Numbered from the stretch's first letter, positions 1 through 10,805 are shown. The stretch: 64,000 nt of DNA from Erwinia aphidicola (GCF_024169515.1 NZ_JAMKCQ010000001.1:2046001-2110000), one strand, 5' to 3'. A program made the numbers and translations. Notes: a model not told the origin generated them from the sequence alone.

Positions 1-1
1 C

Positions 2-1576
2 GAACTGACCTTTCAGCACGCGTTTGGTCAGGCAGAACAACAGATCCTTACCGATTCCGCCGTCGATTTTCTGGCTGAACTGGTGGCACGCTTTACGCCG
101 CGACGTAATGCACTACTGGCCGATCGCCAACGGGTGCAGCGTAAAATCGATGGCGGAGTACTGCCGGGTTTTATTTCGGAAACTAATTCCATTAAAGATA
201 AAGCGTGGAAGATCCGCGGTATCCCAGCCGATTTACAGAACCGCCGGGTAGAGATCACCGGCCCGGTTGAACGCAAGATGGTGATCAATGCGCTCAACGC
301 CAACGTGAATGTCTTTATGGCGGATTTTGAGGATTCGCTGGCGCCCAGCTGGGAGAAGGTGATTGCCGGACAGATCAATCTACGCGATGCGGTAAACGGC
401 ACGATCAGCTACCGCAATGAAGCCGGGAAGATCTACCAGCTGAAGCCCGATCCCGCGGTATTGATCTGCCGCGTGCGCGGTCTGCACCTGCCGGAAAAAC
501 ACGTTACCTGGCGTGATGAGGCGATCCCGGGCAGCCTGTTTGATTTCGCGCTCTACTTCTTCCACAACGTCGACACGCTGCTGGCAAAGGGCAGTGGCCC
601 CTATTTCTACCTGCCAAAAACCCAGTCTTACCACGAAGCGGCCTGGTGGAGTGACGTATTCAGCTACGCCGAAGATCGTTTCGATCTGCCACGCGGTACC
701 ATCAAAGCCACGCTGCTTATTGAAACGCTGCCAGCGGTATTCCAGATGGACGAGATCCTCTATCACCTGCGCGATCATATCGTCGGGCTAAACTGCGGCC
801 GCTGGGATTACATCTTCAGCTACATCAAAACGCTGAAGAACTACCCGGATCGCGTCCTGCCGGATCGCCAGTCGCTCACGATGGATCAGGGGTTTCTCGA
901 TGCTTACTCACGACTGTTGATCAAAACCTGCCACCGGCGCGGCGCGTTTGCGATGGGTGGCATGGCGGCCTTTATCCCCAGCAAAGATGCCGAACGCAAT
1001 CAGTGGGTGCTGGATAAAGTTCAGGCTGATAAGCAGCGTGAAGCCACCAATGGGCATGACGGCACCTGGATTGCACATCCAGGCCTGGCCGACGCCGTGA
1101 TGGAGATTTTCAATCAGGTACTGGGCGACCGCCCAAACCAGCTACAGGTAATGCGCGTGCAGGATGCCCCCGTTACCGCTGAGCAGCTGCTGGCCCCCTG
1201 CGACGGAGCGCGCACCGCGGCGGGCATGCGCGCCAATATTCGCGTGGCGGTGCAGTACATCGAAGCCTGGATTAGCGGCAACGGCTGCGTGCCAATTTAC
1301 GGTCTGATGGAGGATGCTGCCACCGCTGAGATCTCGCGTACCTCTATCTGGCAGTGGATCCACCATCGCAAAACCCTGCAAAGCGGAGAAGTGGTGACCG
1401 AAGCGCTGTTCCGCCAGATGCTGACTGAAGAGATGCAGGTTATTCGCCAGGAGCTGGGCGACACGCGCTATGACAACGGGCGCTTCAATGAAGCCGCCGC
1501 GCTGATGGAGCGCATTACCACCGAACCCGAACTGGTGGAGTTTCTGACTCTGCCCGGCTACCGCTTACTCCCCTGA
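2..1576 (+). CDS. aceB: Malate synthase A, 5' end cut by window edge
   Basis: Malate synthase condenses acetyl-CoA with glyoxylate to give malate, the second step of the glyoxylate bypass. The reading frame is open from base 2, so the true start lies outside the window; by comparison with the 533-residue E. coli protein only about 10 residues are missing. The malate synthase signature GLNCGRWDYIFS is at about residues 262-273 of the fragment. The C-terminus YRLLP and the segment PSKD-PGLAD also match AceB. A GTG at base 83 is internal, not the start. aceA follows after 21 bases, as expected for an aceBAK operon. The operon promoter and IclR operator are outside the window. Nothing suggests damage. 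Confidence 0.97.
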   Translation, partial: ELTFQHAFGQAEQQILTDSAVDFLAELVARFTPRRNALLADRQRVQRKIDGGVLPGFISETNSIKDKAWKIRGIPADLQNRRVEITGPVERKMVINALNANVNVFMADFEDSLAPSWEKVIAGQINLRDAVNGTISYRNEAGKIYQLKPDPAVLICRVRGLHLPEKHVTWRDEAIPGSLFDFALYFFHNVDTLLAKGSGPYFYLPKTQSYHEAAWWSDVFSYAEDRFDLPRGTIKATLLIETLPAVFQMDEILYHLRDHIVGLNCGRWDYIFSYIKTLKNYPDRVLPDRQSLTMDQGFLDAYSRLLIKTCHRRGAFAMGGMAAFIPSKDAERNQWVLDKVQADKQREATNGHDGTWIAHPGLADAVMEIFNQVLGDRPNQLQVMRVQDAPVTAEQLLAPCDGARTAAGMRANIRVAVQYIEAWISGNGCVPIYGLMEDAATAEISRTSIWQWIHHRKTLQSGEVVTEALFRQMLTEEMQVIRQELGDTRYDNGRFNEAAALMERITTEPELVEFLTLPGYRLLP

Positions 1577-1597
1577 ACCCTGACAAGGAGCACCACA

Positions 1598-2902
1598 ATG
1601 ACTTCTCGTATCCAACAGATTCAGCAGATAGAACAAACCTGGCGTGAAGCTCGCTGGGACGGCATTACCCGCCCCTACAGCGCGGCGGAAGTGGTTAAGC
1701 TGCGCGGCTCGGTCAACCCGGTCTGTACCCTGGCCGAAAACGGTGCGCACCGGCTCTGGAAACTGCTTAACGGCGGAGCGAAGAAAGGTTACGTCAACAG
1801 CCTGGGCGCCCTGACCGGTGGGCAGGCGCTGCAGCAGGCGAAAGCGGGGATTGAGGCTATTTACTTATCCGGCTGGCAGGTCGCGGCCGATGCTAATCTC
1901 GCAGCCAGCATGTACCCGGACCAGTCGCTGTACCCGGCCAACTCGGTGCCGTCGGTGGTGGAACGGATCAACAACACGTTCCAGCGTGCCGATCAGATCC
2001 AGTGGTCGAGCGAGATTGAGCCGGGCGACCCGCGCCATGTTGACTACTTCCTGCCGATTGTCGCGGATGCCGAAGCCGGATTTGGCGGCGTGCTGAATGC
2101 ATTTGAACTGATGAAGTCGATGATCCAGGCTGGAGCCGCCGGCGTACATTTTGAGGACCAGCTGGCCTCGGTGAAGAAGTGCGGCCATATGGGTGGCAAA
2201 GTGCTGGTGCCAACCCAGGAAGCGATTCAGAAACTGGTGGCGGCGCGGCTGGCGGCGGATGTGATGGGTGTGCCAACGGTGCTGATTGCGCGTACCGATG
2301 CCGACGCAGCGGACCTGATCACCTCCGACTGCGACGAATATGACCGCGAATTTATCAGCGGTGAGCGCACCCCGGAGGGTTTTTTCCGCACCCATGCCGG
2401 AGTCGAACAGGCGATCAGCCGCGGGCTGGCTTACGCACCTTACGCCGACGTGATCTGGTGTGAAACCTCGAAGCCGGACCTGGAGCAGGCGCGCCGTTTC
2501 GCCGACGCGATACACGCCCGCTTCCCCGGCAAGCTGCTGGCATACAACTGTTCACCGTCATTTAACTGGAAAAAGAATCTCGACGACGACACCATCGCCC
2601 GCTTCCAGCAGGCACTGTCTGAAATGGGCTACAAATATCAGTTCATCACCCTGGCAGGGATCCACAGCATGTGGTTCAACATGTTCGACCTCGCGCAGGC
2701 GTATGCGCAGGGGGAGGGGATGCGCCACTACGTAGAGAAAGTGCAGCAGCCGGAGTTTGCCGCCATCAAGCAGGGTTACACCTTCTCTTCGCATCAGCAG
2801 GAGGTCGGCACCGGCTACTTTGACCATGTCACCACCATTATTCAGGGTGGGGTGTCATCCGTCACGGCATTGACCGGATCGACGGAAGAAGATCAGTTTT
2901 AA
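1598..2902 (+). CDS. aceA: Isocitrate lyase
   Basis: Isocitrate lyase cleaves isocitrate to glyoxylate and succinate, the entry step of the glyoxylate bypass. The 434-residue length is that of the E. coli enzyme. The catalytic motif KKCGH is at residues 193-197, putting the active-site cysteine at 195. A ribosome-binding site (AAGGAG) sits about 9 bases before the ATG. It is the second gene of aceBAK. The gap to aceK carries two palindromic repeats, which could reduce aceK expression relative to aceA; that effect is known for the REP elements in the E. coli aceA-aceK gap and is inferred here. Confidence 0.98.
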   Translation: MTSRIQQIQQIEQTWREARWDGITRPYSAAEVVKLRGSVNPVCTLAENGAHRLWKLLNGGAKKGYVNSLGALTGGQALQQAKAGIEAIYLSGWQVAADANLAASMYPDQSLYPANSVPSVVERINNTFQRADQIQWSSEIEPGDPRHVDYFLPIVADAEAGFGGVLNAFELMKSMIQAGAAGVHFEDQLASVKKCGHMGGKVLVPTQEAIQKLVAARLAADVMGVPTVLIARTDADAADLITSDCDEYDREFISGERTPEGFFRTHAGVEQAISRGLAYAPYADVIWCETSKPDLEQARRFADAIHARFPGKLLAYNCSPSFNWKKNLDDDTIARFQQALSEMGYKYQFITLAGIHSMWFNMFDLAQAYAQGEGMRHYVEKVQQPEFAAIKQGYTFSSHQQEVGTGYFDHVTTIIQGGVSSVTALTGSTEEDQF

Positions 2903-2912
2903 CCCCGCAGGA

Positions 2913-2980
2913 TCGGGCATGCCCGACCCCTACACCGAACGCTCGAGCTTAGCATCGTAGGGGACGGGCATGCCCGTCCC
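2913..2980. repeat. Two GCATGC-centred REP-like palindromes in aceA-aceK gap
   Basis: Two short palindromes occupy the 106-bp gap. The left one is centred on GGGCATGCCC and ends in CCCCTAC, so its GTAG head is on the right. The right one starts GTAGGGGACGGGCATGCCC. The right copy contains a perfect 20-bp palindrome at 2961-2980. They belong to the family found in many gaps of this window. Confidence 0.85.
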
Positions 2981-3008
2981 TTCCTGAAACCCGCGCCGGA
3001 GGCACACC

Positions 3009-4742
3009 ATGGCCACACTCGAAACCCTGATTGCCCGCACCATCCTGCAGGGATTTGACGCGCAGTATGGTCGCTTTCTTGAGGTTACCGCCGGGGCGCA
3101 GCAGCGCTTTGAACAGGCCGACTGGCTGGCGGTGCAGCAGGCGATGAAAGCGCGTATTCACCTCTACGACCATCACGTCGGCCTGGTGGTGGAACAGCTG
3201 CGCTGCATCACCGCCTCACAGGCCGACGACCGCGATTTTCTCCAGCGGGTGAAAGCGATCTACACCGACCTGCTGCCGGACTATCCGCGCTTTGAGATTG
3301 CCGAAAGCTTTTTTAACTCCGTCTACTGTCGGCTGTTCAGCCACCAGGCATTGACGCCGGAGCGGCTATTTATCTTCAGCTCGCAGCCCGAACGGCGCTT
3401 TCGTACCATTCCGCGGCCGCTGGCCAGGGAGTTTAGCGCTACGGCCGGCTGGCCGCCGCTGCTGAGCCGTCTGCTGCACGACCTGCCGCTGCGCCTGCCC
3501 TGGCAGGATCTGGCGCGCGATATTGGCTTTATCACGGCGCATCTGCACGAACAGTTCAGTGCGGAGGCGCTACAGCAGGCAACGCTACAGGTGGCTAACG
3601 AACTGTTTTATCGCAACAAAGCGGCCTGGCTGGTGGCTAAACTGCGCACTCCTTGCGGCATCTGCGCCTTTCTGCTGCCAATCCACCGCAGCGATGAGGG
3701 CGAGCTGTTTATCGATACCTGCCTGACCAGCAACCGTGAGGCGAGTATCGTGTTTGGCTTCGCCCGATCCTATTTTATGGTTTATGCCCCACTGCCGGCG
3801 GCGCTGGTCGAATGGCTGCGCGAGATCCTACCCGGCAAAACCACCGCCGAGCTGTATATGGCGATTGGCTGCCAGAAGCATGGCAAGACTGAGAGCTATC
3901 GCGAATACCTCAGCTATATGACGCAAACCCGCGAACAGTTTGTTATCGCGCCCGGCGTACCGGGCCTGGTGATGCTGGTATTTACCCTGCCGGGCTTCGA
4001 TCGGGTATTTAAGGTGATCAAAGACCGCTTTGCGCCGCAGAAAGAGGTCACGCCGGAACGGGTGCGCGCGTGCTACCAGCTGGTCAAGGAGCATGACCGC
4101 GTGGGCAGAATGGCCGACACCCAGGAGTTTGAAAACTTCGCGATCGAGCAGCAGCGACTTAGCCCACAGCTGCTGGCACTGCTGCAGCGCGAGGTGCCGG
4201 AGAAACTTCACTATCAGGGCGAGCAGCTGGTCATCAGCCATCTGTATATGGAGCGCCGCATGACGCCGCTCAATATGTGGCTGGAGCAGGCTAATCCACA
4301 GCAGCGGCGCGAGGCAATCGAGGAGTACGGCAACGCGGTAAAGCAGCTGGCGGCGGCCAACATCTTCCCCGGCGATATGCTGTATAAAAATTTCGGTATC
4401 ACCCGTCACGGGCGCGTGGTGTTCTATGACTACGATGAAATCAGCTACATGACCGAAGTGAATTTTCGCGACATCCCGCCGCCGTGCTACCCGGAGGATG
4501 AGCTGAGCCACGAGCCGTGGTACAGCGTGTCGCCGGAAGATGTGTTCCCGGAGGAGTTTCGTCACTATCTGTGTGCCGACCCGGCAATCGGCAGACTGTT
4601 CGATGAGATGCACAGTGAACTGTTTCGCGCCGGGTACTGGCGCGAGCTGCAGCAGCGCATCCGCAATGGCCATATCGAAGATGTGTTTGCTTATCGTCGG
4701 CGTCAGCGCTTTTGCCAGCGCTATACCCTTCATACTCTTTGA
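3009..4742 (+). CDS. aceK: Isocitrate dehydrogenase kinase/phosphatase
   Basis: AceK is a bifunctional cytoplasmic enzyme that phosphorylates isocitrate dehydrogenase to inactivate it, sending isocitrate into the glyoxylate bypass, and dephosphorylates it to restore the TCA cycle. The 577 residues match the family length (E. coli 578). The ATP-binding segment APGVPGL is at residues 314-320, followed by the conserved lysine at 336 in FKVIKDRF. A ribosome-binding site (CGGAGG) precedes the ATG. It is the third gene of aceBAK, separated from aceA by two REP-like palindromes. The C-terminal end [11 protein letters not shown] is intact. Confidence 0.97.
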   Translation: MATLETLIARTILQGFDAQYGRFLEVTAGAQQRFEQADWLAVQQAMKARIHLYDHHVGLVVEQLRCITASQADDRDFLQRVKAIYTDLLPDYPRFEIAESFFNSVYCRLFSHQALTPERLFIFSSQPERRFRTIPRPLAREFSATAGWPPLLSRLLHDLPLRLPWQDLARDIGFITAHLHEQFSAEALQQATLQVANELFYRNKAAWLVAKLRTPCGICAFLLPIHRSDEGELFIDTCLTSNREASIVFGFARSYFMVYAPLPAALVEWLREILPGKTTAELYMAIGCQKHGKTESYREYLSYMTQTREQFVIAPGVPGLVMLVFTLPGFDRVFKVIKDRFAPQKEVTPERVRACYQLVKEHDRVGRMADTQEFENFAIEQQRLSPQLLALLQREVPEKLHYQGEQLVISHLYMERRMTPLNMWLEQANPQQRREAIEEYGNAVKQLAAANIFPGDMLYKNFGITRHGRVVFYDYDEISYMTEVNFRDIPPPCYPEDELSHEPWYSVSPEDVFPEEFRHYLCADPAIGRLFDEMHSELFRAGYWRELQQRIRNGHIEDVFAYRRRQRFCQRYTLHTL

Positions 4743-4774
4743 TGCCGCTCCCATTATTTTGGCTATAAATGAGG

Positions 4775-5608
4775 TTAGCGCCCACCGCCATATTCGCGGG
4801 TGATCTCTTTGGCGGCTTTGATCGCCAGCGCACCCAGCTCGGTCACGCGGTCATCGGTAATACGCGAGATTGGGCCGGAGATGGAGATTGCCGCAAACGG
4901 TTCGTGGTGCTCATCATAAATGCAGGCGGCCACGCAGCGCAGCCCCAGCGCATGCTCCTCATCGTCGAACGAATAGCCGGTTTTGCGCACCAGCGCGAGA
5001 TTATCCTTCAGGCTCTGCGGCGACATCAAGGTTTTCGGCGTGTAATAGTGCAGCCCCTTGCGATGCAGCAGTTCCGTTACCTGCTTGTCGTTCAGATTGG
5101 CCAGAAACGCTTTACCGGCGCCGGAGGCGTGCATCGGTAGCTTGCCGCCGATCGGTGCCGACATACGCATCAGCTGGGTACACTGCACCTGGTCGATAAT
5201 CACCGCCTGATGATCGCTGAGGTCCAGTACCGCCAGATTCACCGTCTCTCCCGACTCTTCCATCAGCGAACGCAACATCGGATGCACCAGCGCCAGCAGG
5301 TTGCGGCTCTGCAGGAAGCTGCTGCCGATGACAAACGCGTGCGCGCCAATGGTCCATAGCCCTAAGTCGCCCACCTGACGCACAAATCCCTGCTGCTGCA
5401 TGGTCGTCAACAGACGATGGGTGGTGGAGTTGGGTAAGCCGGCCTGCTGCGCCAGTTCGGTCAGCGCCACGCTGCCGTGCGATTCGGCAATGAATTCCAG
5501 CAGTTTAAGGCCGCGGGTTAATGACTGGACCTGCCCGGCAGGTGCGGCGGGAGTAGCTGCGGCAGCGCGGGGTTTCTTTCCGCGTTTTGCCGCGACGGGG
5601 GTGGCCAT
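4775..5608 (-). CDS. iclR: IclR-type repressor of the glyoxylate operon
   Basis: IclR represses aceBAK and its own gene; in E. coli glyoxylate and pyruvate modulate it. The protein has 277 residues: a low-complexity N-terminus (AAKRGKKPR), a winged helix-turn-helix over about residues 28-85 (LTELAQQAGLPNSTTHRLL), and the IclR effector domain with ISISGPISRITDD near the end. The frame stays open upstream for 34 codons, but the ATG at 5608 is chosen because AAGGAG lies 8-13 bases before it and it gives the family's N-terminus. The gene is convergent with aceK and divergent from metH. Confidence 0.96.
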   Translation of the reverse strand: MATPVAAKRGKKPRAAAATPAAPAGQVQSLTRGLKLLEFIAESHGSVALTELAQQAGLPNSTTHRLLTTMQQQGFVRQVGDLGLWTIGAHAFVIGSSFLQSRNLLALVHPMLRSLMEESGETVNLAVLDLSDHQAVIIDQVQCTQLMRMSAPIGGKLPMHASGAGKAFLANLNDKQVTELLHRKGLHYYTPKTLMSPQSLKDNLALVRKTGYSFDDEEHALGLRCVAACIYDEHHEPFAAISISGPISRITDDRVTELGALAIKAAKEITREYGGGR

Positions 5609-5653
5609 ACCTGACTCCTTAGTTATCCTGGTTATGGAAATCATTTTCGTTGC

Positions 5654-5850
5654 ATACCCGTCATACTTCAAGCTGCTTCTGCGTTGGCTGCACTCTCTCA
5701 CCCGAATCACTTACTACAGTAAGCTCATCGGGATTAATGAGCCTCGTCCCTGAGGCTCAGCCTGCGGCCAGCGCGAGCGCTGTTCAAATCAGTTCCCGAC
5801 TGATTTGTCCCTCGCTTGCCGCCTTGATTCAGCTCGAATTATTTAGGGTA
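5654..5850. repeat. Dispersed enterobacterial repeat, MITE-like, about 197 bp
   Basis: This block of the iclR-metH gap begins ATACCCGTCATACTTCAAGC and ends AATTATTTAGGGTAAT, so its termini are short inverted repeats (TACCC/GGGTA). The opening and closing phrases are recalled as the two ends of a dispersed intergenic repeat common in Enterobacterales such as Serratia and Yersinia. It has no credible coding capacity. The boundaries are estimated from the terminal phrases. Confidence 0.6.
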
Positions 5851-5856
5851 ATTACC

Positions 5857-5950
5857 CGTCATACTTCCAGCTTTTTCTGGCTTTTAGGCTGGCTGAAAAT
5901 CTCTCACCCTGCATAACTTTTACCCGCGCAAAAGTTGTGCCAGTATGACG
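5857..5950. repeat. Second, degenerate repeat fragment with 9-bp inverted ends
   Basis: Immediately next to the first repeat the phrase ACCCGTCATACTTC recurs. CGTCATACT at 5857-5865 is exactly complementary to AGTATGACG at 5942-5950, giving a 94-bp unit with 9-bp inverted ends, about 44 bases before metH. It may be a partial second copy of the same element. It lies where the metH promoter and a MetR site would be expected; I could not identify either with confidence. Confidence 0.5.
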
Positions 5951-5993
5951 TGCTGGCGTTGATGCCTGCGAGTGAAGTGGAAGGGGAAGTGCT

Positions 5994-8900
5994 GTGAGTA
6001 ACCGGATTGAAGCGCTGCATCAGCAGCTGAAAAAACGCATCATGCTGCTTGATGGCGGCATGGGCACCATGATCCAGAGCTACAGGCTGGAAGAAGAAGA
6101 TTATCGCGGTGCGCGTTTTGCCGACTGGCCGAGCGATCTCAAGGGCAACAACGACCTGCTGGTGCTCACCCAGCCTGATATTATCAGCGAGATCCACAAC
6201 GGCTATCTGGCTGCCGGTGCGGATATTCTCGAAACCAACACCTTCAACTCCACCACCATCGCGATGGCCGACTACCATATGGAGTCGCTATCGGCAGAAA
6301 TTAACTACGCCGCCGCAAAGCTGGCGCGCGCCTGCGCCGATGAGTGGAGCGCAAAAACGCCGGATCGCCCGCGTTATGTCGCCGGTGTGTTAGGGCCTAC
6401 CAACCGTACCTGCTCCATTTCCCCTGATGTTAACGATCCAGCCTTCCGTAACGTCACCTTTAATCAGCTGGTGGAAGCCTATCGCGAATCGACGCGCGCG
6501 CTGGTGGAAGGCGGTTGCGATATCATCATGATCGAAACGGTGTTCGATACCCTGAACGCCAAAGCGGCGATCTTCGCCGTCAAAGAGGAGTTCGAAGCCC
6601 TCGGCATCGCGCTGCCACTGATGATCTCCGGCACCATCACCGATGCCTCCGGCCGCACGCTCTCCGGCCAGACCACCGAAGCCTTCTATCACTCGCTGCG
6701 CCACGCCGAGCCGCTCTCGTTTGGCCTTAACTGTGCGCTTGGCCCGGATGAACTGCGCCAGTATGTGGCCGAGCTGTCGCGCATCGCCGAAAGCTATGTT
6801 ACCGCTCATCCGAATGCCGGATTGCCGAATGCCTTCGGTGAGTACGATCTCGATGCCGACATTATGGCCGAACAGATTGGTGAGTGGGCGCGCTCCGGCT
6901 TCCTCAATATCGTCGGCGGCTGCTGCGGCACCACCCCGGAACACATTGCGGCGATGGCAAAAGCTATCGACGGCGTCGCCCCGCGCCAGCTGCCGCAACT
7001 GCCTGTTGCCTGCCGCCTCTCCGGGCTGGAGCCGCTGACCATCAGCGCGGAAAGCCTGTTTGTGAACGTCGGCGAGCGTACCAACGTCACCGGGTCGGCG
7101 AAGTTTAAGCGCCTGATTAAAGAAGAAAAGTATAACGAAGCGCTGGAAGTGGCGTTGCAGCAGGTGCAGAGCGGCGCACAGATTATCGATATCAATATGG
7201 ATGAAGGGATGCTCGACGCCGAAGCGGCGATGGTGCGTTTCCTCAACCTGATCGCCGGCGAGCCGGATATCGCCCGCGTGCCGATTATGATCGACTCCTC
7301 CAAGTGGGAGGTGATTGAAAAAGGCCTGCAGTGCATTCAGGGCAAAGGGATTGTGAACTCCATCTCGATGAAAGAGGGAGTCGATCAGTTCCTGCGTCAT
7401 GCCCGCCTGGTGCGGCGCTACGGCGCGGCGATGGTGGTGATGGCCTTCGACGAGGTGGGCCAGGCAGACACCCGCGCGCGTAAAATCGAGATCTGTCGCC
7501 GCGCTTATCAGCTGCTGACGGAAGACGTGGGCTTCCCGCCGGAAGATATCATCTTTGACCCAAATATCTTCGCCGTTGCCACCGGGATCGAAGAACATAA
7601 CAACTACGCGATGGACTTTATCGGCGCCTGTGAAGACATCAAGCGCGAACTGCCGCATGCGATGATCTCCGGCGGCGTCTCCAACGTGTCGTTCTCGTTC
7701 CGCGGCAACGACCCGGTGCGCGAGGCGATCCACGCGGTGTTCCTCTATCACGCCATCCGCAACGGCATGGATATGGGCATCGTCAATGCCGGGCAGCTGG
7801 CAATCTATGACGATTTGCCAGACGATCTGCGTGAAGCGGTGGAGGACGTTATCCAGAACCGCCGCGACGACGGCACCGAGCGTCTGCTCGACCTCGCCGA
7901 GAAATATCGCGGCAGCAAAGCGGAAGATGACAGCACTAAACCGCAGGCGGAGTGGCGCAGTTGGGAAGTGGCGAAGCGCCTCGAATATTCGCTGGTGAAG
8001 GGTATTACCGAATTTATTGAGGAAGATACTGAAGCCGCACGTCAGTTGGCCGCTCGCCCGATTGAGGTGATTGAAGGGCCGCTGATGTCCGGCATGAATG
8101 TGGTCGGCGACCTGTTCGGCGAGGGCAAAATGTTCCTGCCGCAGGTGGTGAAATCTGCCCGCGTAATGAAGCAGGCGGTGGCCTACCTTGAACCCTATAT
8201 CGAAGCCAGCAAAGAGAAGGGCAGCACCAACGGCAAAATCGTGCTGGCGACGGTGAAGGGCGACGTGCACGACATCGGCAAGAATATCGTCGGGGTGGTG
8301 TTGCAGTGTAATAACTACGAAATTATCGATCTTGGCGTGATGGTGCCGAGCGACAAAATTCTGAAAACCGCCCGCGAGCACAACGCCGATATCATCGGGC
8401 TGTCCGGGCTGATTACCCCGTCGCTGGATGAGATGGTCAACGTGGCAAAAGAGATGGAACGCCAGGGCTTTACCCTGCCGCTGTTGATCGGCGGCGCGAC
8501 CACCTCAAAAGCGCACACGGCGGTGAAAATCGAGCAGAACTACAGCGGGCCAACGGTCTATGTGCAGAATGCTTCGCGCACCGTCGGCGTGGTGTCAGCG
8601 CTGCTGTCGGCGACGCAGCGCGATGAGTTTGTGGCGCGCACGCGCAAAGAGTATGACACGGTGCGTATTCAGCATGCGCGTAAGAAGCCGCGCACGCCGC
8701 CGGTGACGTTGCAGGCTGCGCGCGACAATGATTTTACCTTCGACTGGCAAAGTTATACACCCCCGCCAGCACACAGGCTGGGTGTAAGCGAAGTAAGCGC
8801 TAACATCGAAGTGCTGCGTAACTACATCGACTGGACGCCATTCTTTATGACCTGGTCTCTGGCGGGCAAATATCCGCGCATTCTGGAAGATGAGGTGGTC

Positions 8901-9677
8901 GGCGAAGAGGCAAAACGCCTGTTCGCCGATGCCAATGCGATGCTCGACCAGCTCAGTCGCGATGGCGCGCTCAATCCGCGCGGCGTAGTGGGGATTTTCC
9001 CGGCTAACCGCGTGGGTGACGACATTGAAATCTACACTGATGAATCGCGTTCGCATATTTTGAAAGTGAGTCATCACTTACGCCAACAGACAGAAAAGAC
9101 GGGGTTTGCTAACTACTGCCTCGCTGATTTCGTCGCACCGAAGTCCAGTGGTAAGGCCGACTACCTCGGCGCCTTTGCCGTGACCGGCGGGCTGGAAGAG
9201 GATGCACTGGCGGAAGCCTGGGATGCTCAGCATGACGACTACAATAAGATCATGGTGAAGGCGCTGGCCGACCGCCTGGCGGAAGGCTTTGCCGAATACC
9301 TGCATGAGCGGGTGCGTAAGGTCATCTGGGGCTTTGCCGCCACTGAAAACCTCAGCAACGAAGAGCTGATCCGCGAAAACTATCAGGGCATCCGCCCGGC
9401 CCCGGGCTACCCCGCCTGCCCGGAGCACACCGAGAAAGCCACCATCTGGCAGCTGCTCGACGTGGAAACTCACACCGGCATGCAGCTCACCGAGTCATTC
9501 GCCATGTGGCCAGGTGCGGCGGTCTCCGGCTGGATATTCAGCCACCCGGAGAGTAAATATTTCGCCGTGGCCCAGCTGCAGCGCGACCAGATTGAAGACT
9601 ACGCCAAACGCAAAGGCATGCCGGTCAGCGAAGTTGAACGCTGGCTGGCCCCGAACCTGGGATATGACGCGGATTGA
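5994..9677 (+). CDS. metH: Cobalamin-dependent methionine synthase
   Basis: MetH transfers a methyl group from 5-methyltetrahydrofolate via cobalamin to homocysteine, making methionine. The 1227 residues equal the E. coli length, and all four modules are present. The homocysteine domain has zinc ligands Cys247, Cys310 and Cys311. The folate domain starts near [13 protein letters not shown]. The B12 domain has the DVHDIGKN motif with lower cobalt ligand His759. The C-terminal reactivation domain contains [12 protein letters not shown]. The start is GTG, with a purine-rich GGAAGGGGA upstream. It is divergent from iclR across a repeat-filled gap. No truncation is seen. Confidence 0.98.
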   Translation: MSNRIEALHQQLKKRIMLLDGGMGTMIQSYRLEEEDYRGARFADWPSDLKGNNDLLVLTQPDIISEIHNGYLAAGADILETNTFNSTTIAMADYHMESLSAEINYAAAKLARACADEWSAKTPDRPRYVAGVLGPTNRTCSISPDVNDPAFRNVTFNQLVEAYRESTRALVEGGCDIIMIETVFDTLNAKAAIFAVKEEFEALGIALPLMISGTITDASGRTLSGQTTEAFYHSLRHAEPLSFGLNCALGPDELRQYVAELSRIAESYVTAHPNAGLPNAFGEYDLDADIMAEQIGEWARSGFLNIVGGCCGTTPEHIAAMAKAIDGVAPRQLPQLPVACRLSGLEPLTISAESLFVNVGERTNVTGSAKFKRLIKEEKYNEALEVALQQVQSGAQIIDINMDEGMLDAEAAMVRFLNLIAGEPDIARVPIMIDSSKWEVIEKGLQCIQGKGIVNSISMKEGVDQFLRHARLVRRYGAAMVVMAFDEVGQADTRARKIEICRRAYQLLTEDVGFPPEDIIFDPNIFAVATGIEEHNNYAMDFIGACEDIKRELPHAMISGGVSNVSFSFRGNDPVREAIHAVFLYHAIRNGMDMGIVNAGQLAIYDDLPDDLREAVEDVIQNRRDDGTERLLDLAEKYRGSKAEDDSTKPQAEWRSWEVAKRLEYSLVKGITEFIEEDTEAARQLAARPIEVIEGPLMSGMNVVGDLFGEGKMFLPQVVKSARVMKQAVAYLEPYIEASKEKGSTNGKIVLATVKGDVHDIGKNIVGVVLQCNNYEIIDLGVMVPSDKILKTAREHNADIIGLSGLITPSLDEMVNVAKEMERQGFTLPLLIGGATTSKAHTAVKIEQNYSGPTVYVQNASRTVGVVSALLSATQRDEFVARTRKEYDTVRIQHARKKPRTPPVTLQAARDNDFTFDWQSYTPPPAHRLGVSEVSANIEVLRNYIDWTPFFMTWSLAGKYPRILEDEVVGEEAKRLFADANAMLDQLSRDGALNPRGVVGIFPANRVGDDIEIYTDESRSHILKVSHHLRQQTEKTGFANYCLADFVAPKSSGKADYLGAFAVTGGLEEDALAEAWDAQHDDYNKIMVKALADRLAEGFAEYLHERVRKVIWGFAATENLSNEELIRENYQGIRPAPGYPACPEHTEKATIWQLLDVETHTGMQLTESFAMWPGAAVSGWIFSHPESKYFAVAQLQRDQIEDYAKRKGMPVSEVERWLAPNLGYDAD

Positions 9678-9719
9678 TTTTTGCTGGGGCGAATTATTCG
9701 CCACAAATGATCCTTCTGA

Positions 9720-10004
9720 TATTTTCTACTGGCGGGCGAAGTAGATGATGCTGAAGCTTTCGTACGTAATCTGGCGCGGAAAATGCCACTGTATGGGGAC
9801 CAACTGATGACTATTGCTGAGCAGCTTGAACAGAAAGGCCTTGAGCAAGGTCTTAAAAAAGGTCTTGAGCAAGGTCTTGAGACGGGACGACAGGAAGGAA
9901 AGCGTGAGGTCGCACGCAATCTGATCCTGAAAGGCATGGAGATGCAATTAGTCAAAGAGCTGACTGGCCTCTCTGACCACGACCTGGCTCAGATCAGCCA
10001 CTAA
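9720..10004 (+). pseudogene. C-terminal remnant of Rpn-family transposase-like nuclease
   Basis: The open frame from 9720 reads YFLLAGEVDDAEAFVRNLAR, then MTIAEQLEQKG, then a glutamine/glutamate/glycine-rich repeat (LEQGLKKGLEQGLETG), ending KELTGLSDHDLAQISH. This is the typical tail of Rpn/YhgA-type proteins (PD-(D/E)XK nucleases annotated as recombination-promoting nuclease or putative transposase). A stop lies directly before 9720 and no N-terminal nuclease domain is present, so it is a remnant. An ATG at 9783 could still give a 73-residue peptide. It sits between metH and the accessory ABC cassette, at the edge of gene order not shared with E. coli. Confidence 0.7.
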
Positions 10005-10076
10005 ACAGCCTTGACTGATGAACCGTCATTCACGCCGCTGACGGTTCATCGCGCTTTGTCTGTCATGGCAAAGACG

Positions 10077-10805
10077 CTATTCCACCTCGTTAAAAGCCTG
10101 CTCCACCTCCACCGCAATATACAGCGCGTCATACCGCCAGTACTCGCAGTCGCAGTCGATAATCCGGTCGTGCTGGTCGCGGTTAACGCGAGTGATAAAC
10201 AGCGCCGGGCTGCCGGCGGCGACTTTCAGCGCCGGGGCGGCGAAGGCTGGCAGCGGGGCGGGCAGCATGGTGAAGCCGACGCGGCCATAGCTGATGCCAT
10301 ACTCCTCCTGATAGAGCTGGGTCAGCGAACGCGTCAGGTCAAAGCTCAGCAGCTGAGGAAAATAGCGCGGGTTCAGATAGTGTTCGACATACAGCACCGC
10401 CCGGCCATCAATGCGCCGCAGGCGACGAATGCGCACCACCTCCTCCCCCTGCTGCATCTCTAAACGCGTGGCTATCGTCGCGCTGACCGCCACGCTTTGC
10501 GCATCCAGCACTTCAGTGGCGGCGACGCGCCCCTGGCGTTCGGCCATCGCATGAAAGTGGCTGCGCAGCAGCGGGTCGTAGGCGAGGCGTGGCGGAGCGA
10601 TAAACCAGCCGCGCCGCAGCTCGCGATAAATCATCCCCTCGGCTTCCAGCTGCCCCAGCGCCTCACGCAGCGTGATGCGCGTTGTGGCGAACTGCTCGCT
10701 CAGCACGCGTTCGGCAGGCAGACGCCGACTGGCGGCATACTCCCCCTGACGAATTCTCGCCGCCAGTGCCCTGCTGATTACATCCACCGTTAATGATTTG
10801 GTCAT
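10077..10805 (-). CDS. GntR/HutC-family regulator (wHTH plus UTRA domain)
   Basis: This 242-residue protein has an N-terminal GntR winged helix-turn-helix (about residues 5-72, with RLPAERVLSEQFATTRITLREAL and a wing ending RRGWFIAP) and a C-terminal UTRA ligand-binding domain (about 95-235). It is divergent from the transporter cassette at 11008-15513. The shared 202-bp gap contains two copies of TGGACTAGTCCA, close in style to HutC-subfamily operators of the TGGTCTAGACCA type. It most likely represses the cassette until the imported compound or a product binds the UTRA domain. The ligand is unknown; PhnR of phosphonate operons is the nearest functional analogue I can name, by context rather than measured similarity. 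Confidence 0.88.
   Translation of the reverse strand: MTKSLTVDVISRALAARIRQGEYAASRRLPAERVLSEQFATTRITLREALGQLEAEGMIYRELRRGWFIAPPRLAYDPLLRSHFHAMAERQGRVAATEVLDAQSVAVSATIATRLEMQQGEEVVRIRRLRRIDGRAVLYVEHYLNPRYFPQLLSFDLTRSLTQLYQEEYGISYGRVGFTMLPAPLPAFAAPALKVAAGSPALFITRVNRDQHDRIIDCDCEYWRYDALYIAVEVEQAFNEVE

Noticed and set aside
83..1576. GTG at 83 as the start of malate synthase
   Set aside because: The frame is open to the window edge and the upstream residues match AceB, so the gene is cut rather than starting here.
5650..5916. 88-codon open frame in the iclR-metH gap
   Set aside because: It lies wholly in the dispersed repeat, with no ribosome-binding site or protein-like composition.
6390..8381. 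663-codon open frame on the minus strand inside metH
   Set aside because: It is fully antisense to metH, whose protein matches E. coli end to end. The translation is rich in His, Arg and Gln, as expected from GC-biased codons read backwards, and has no recognisable domain.
9688..9702. GGCGAATTATTCGCC after metH as a terminator
   Set aside because: A 6-bp stem with no T run; too weak to call.
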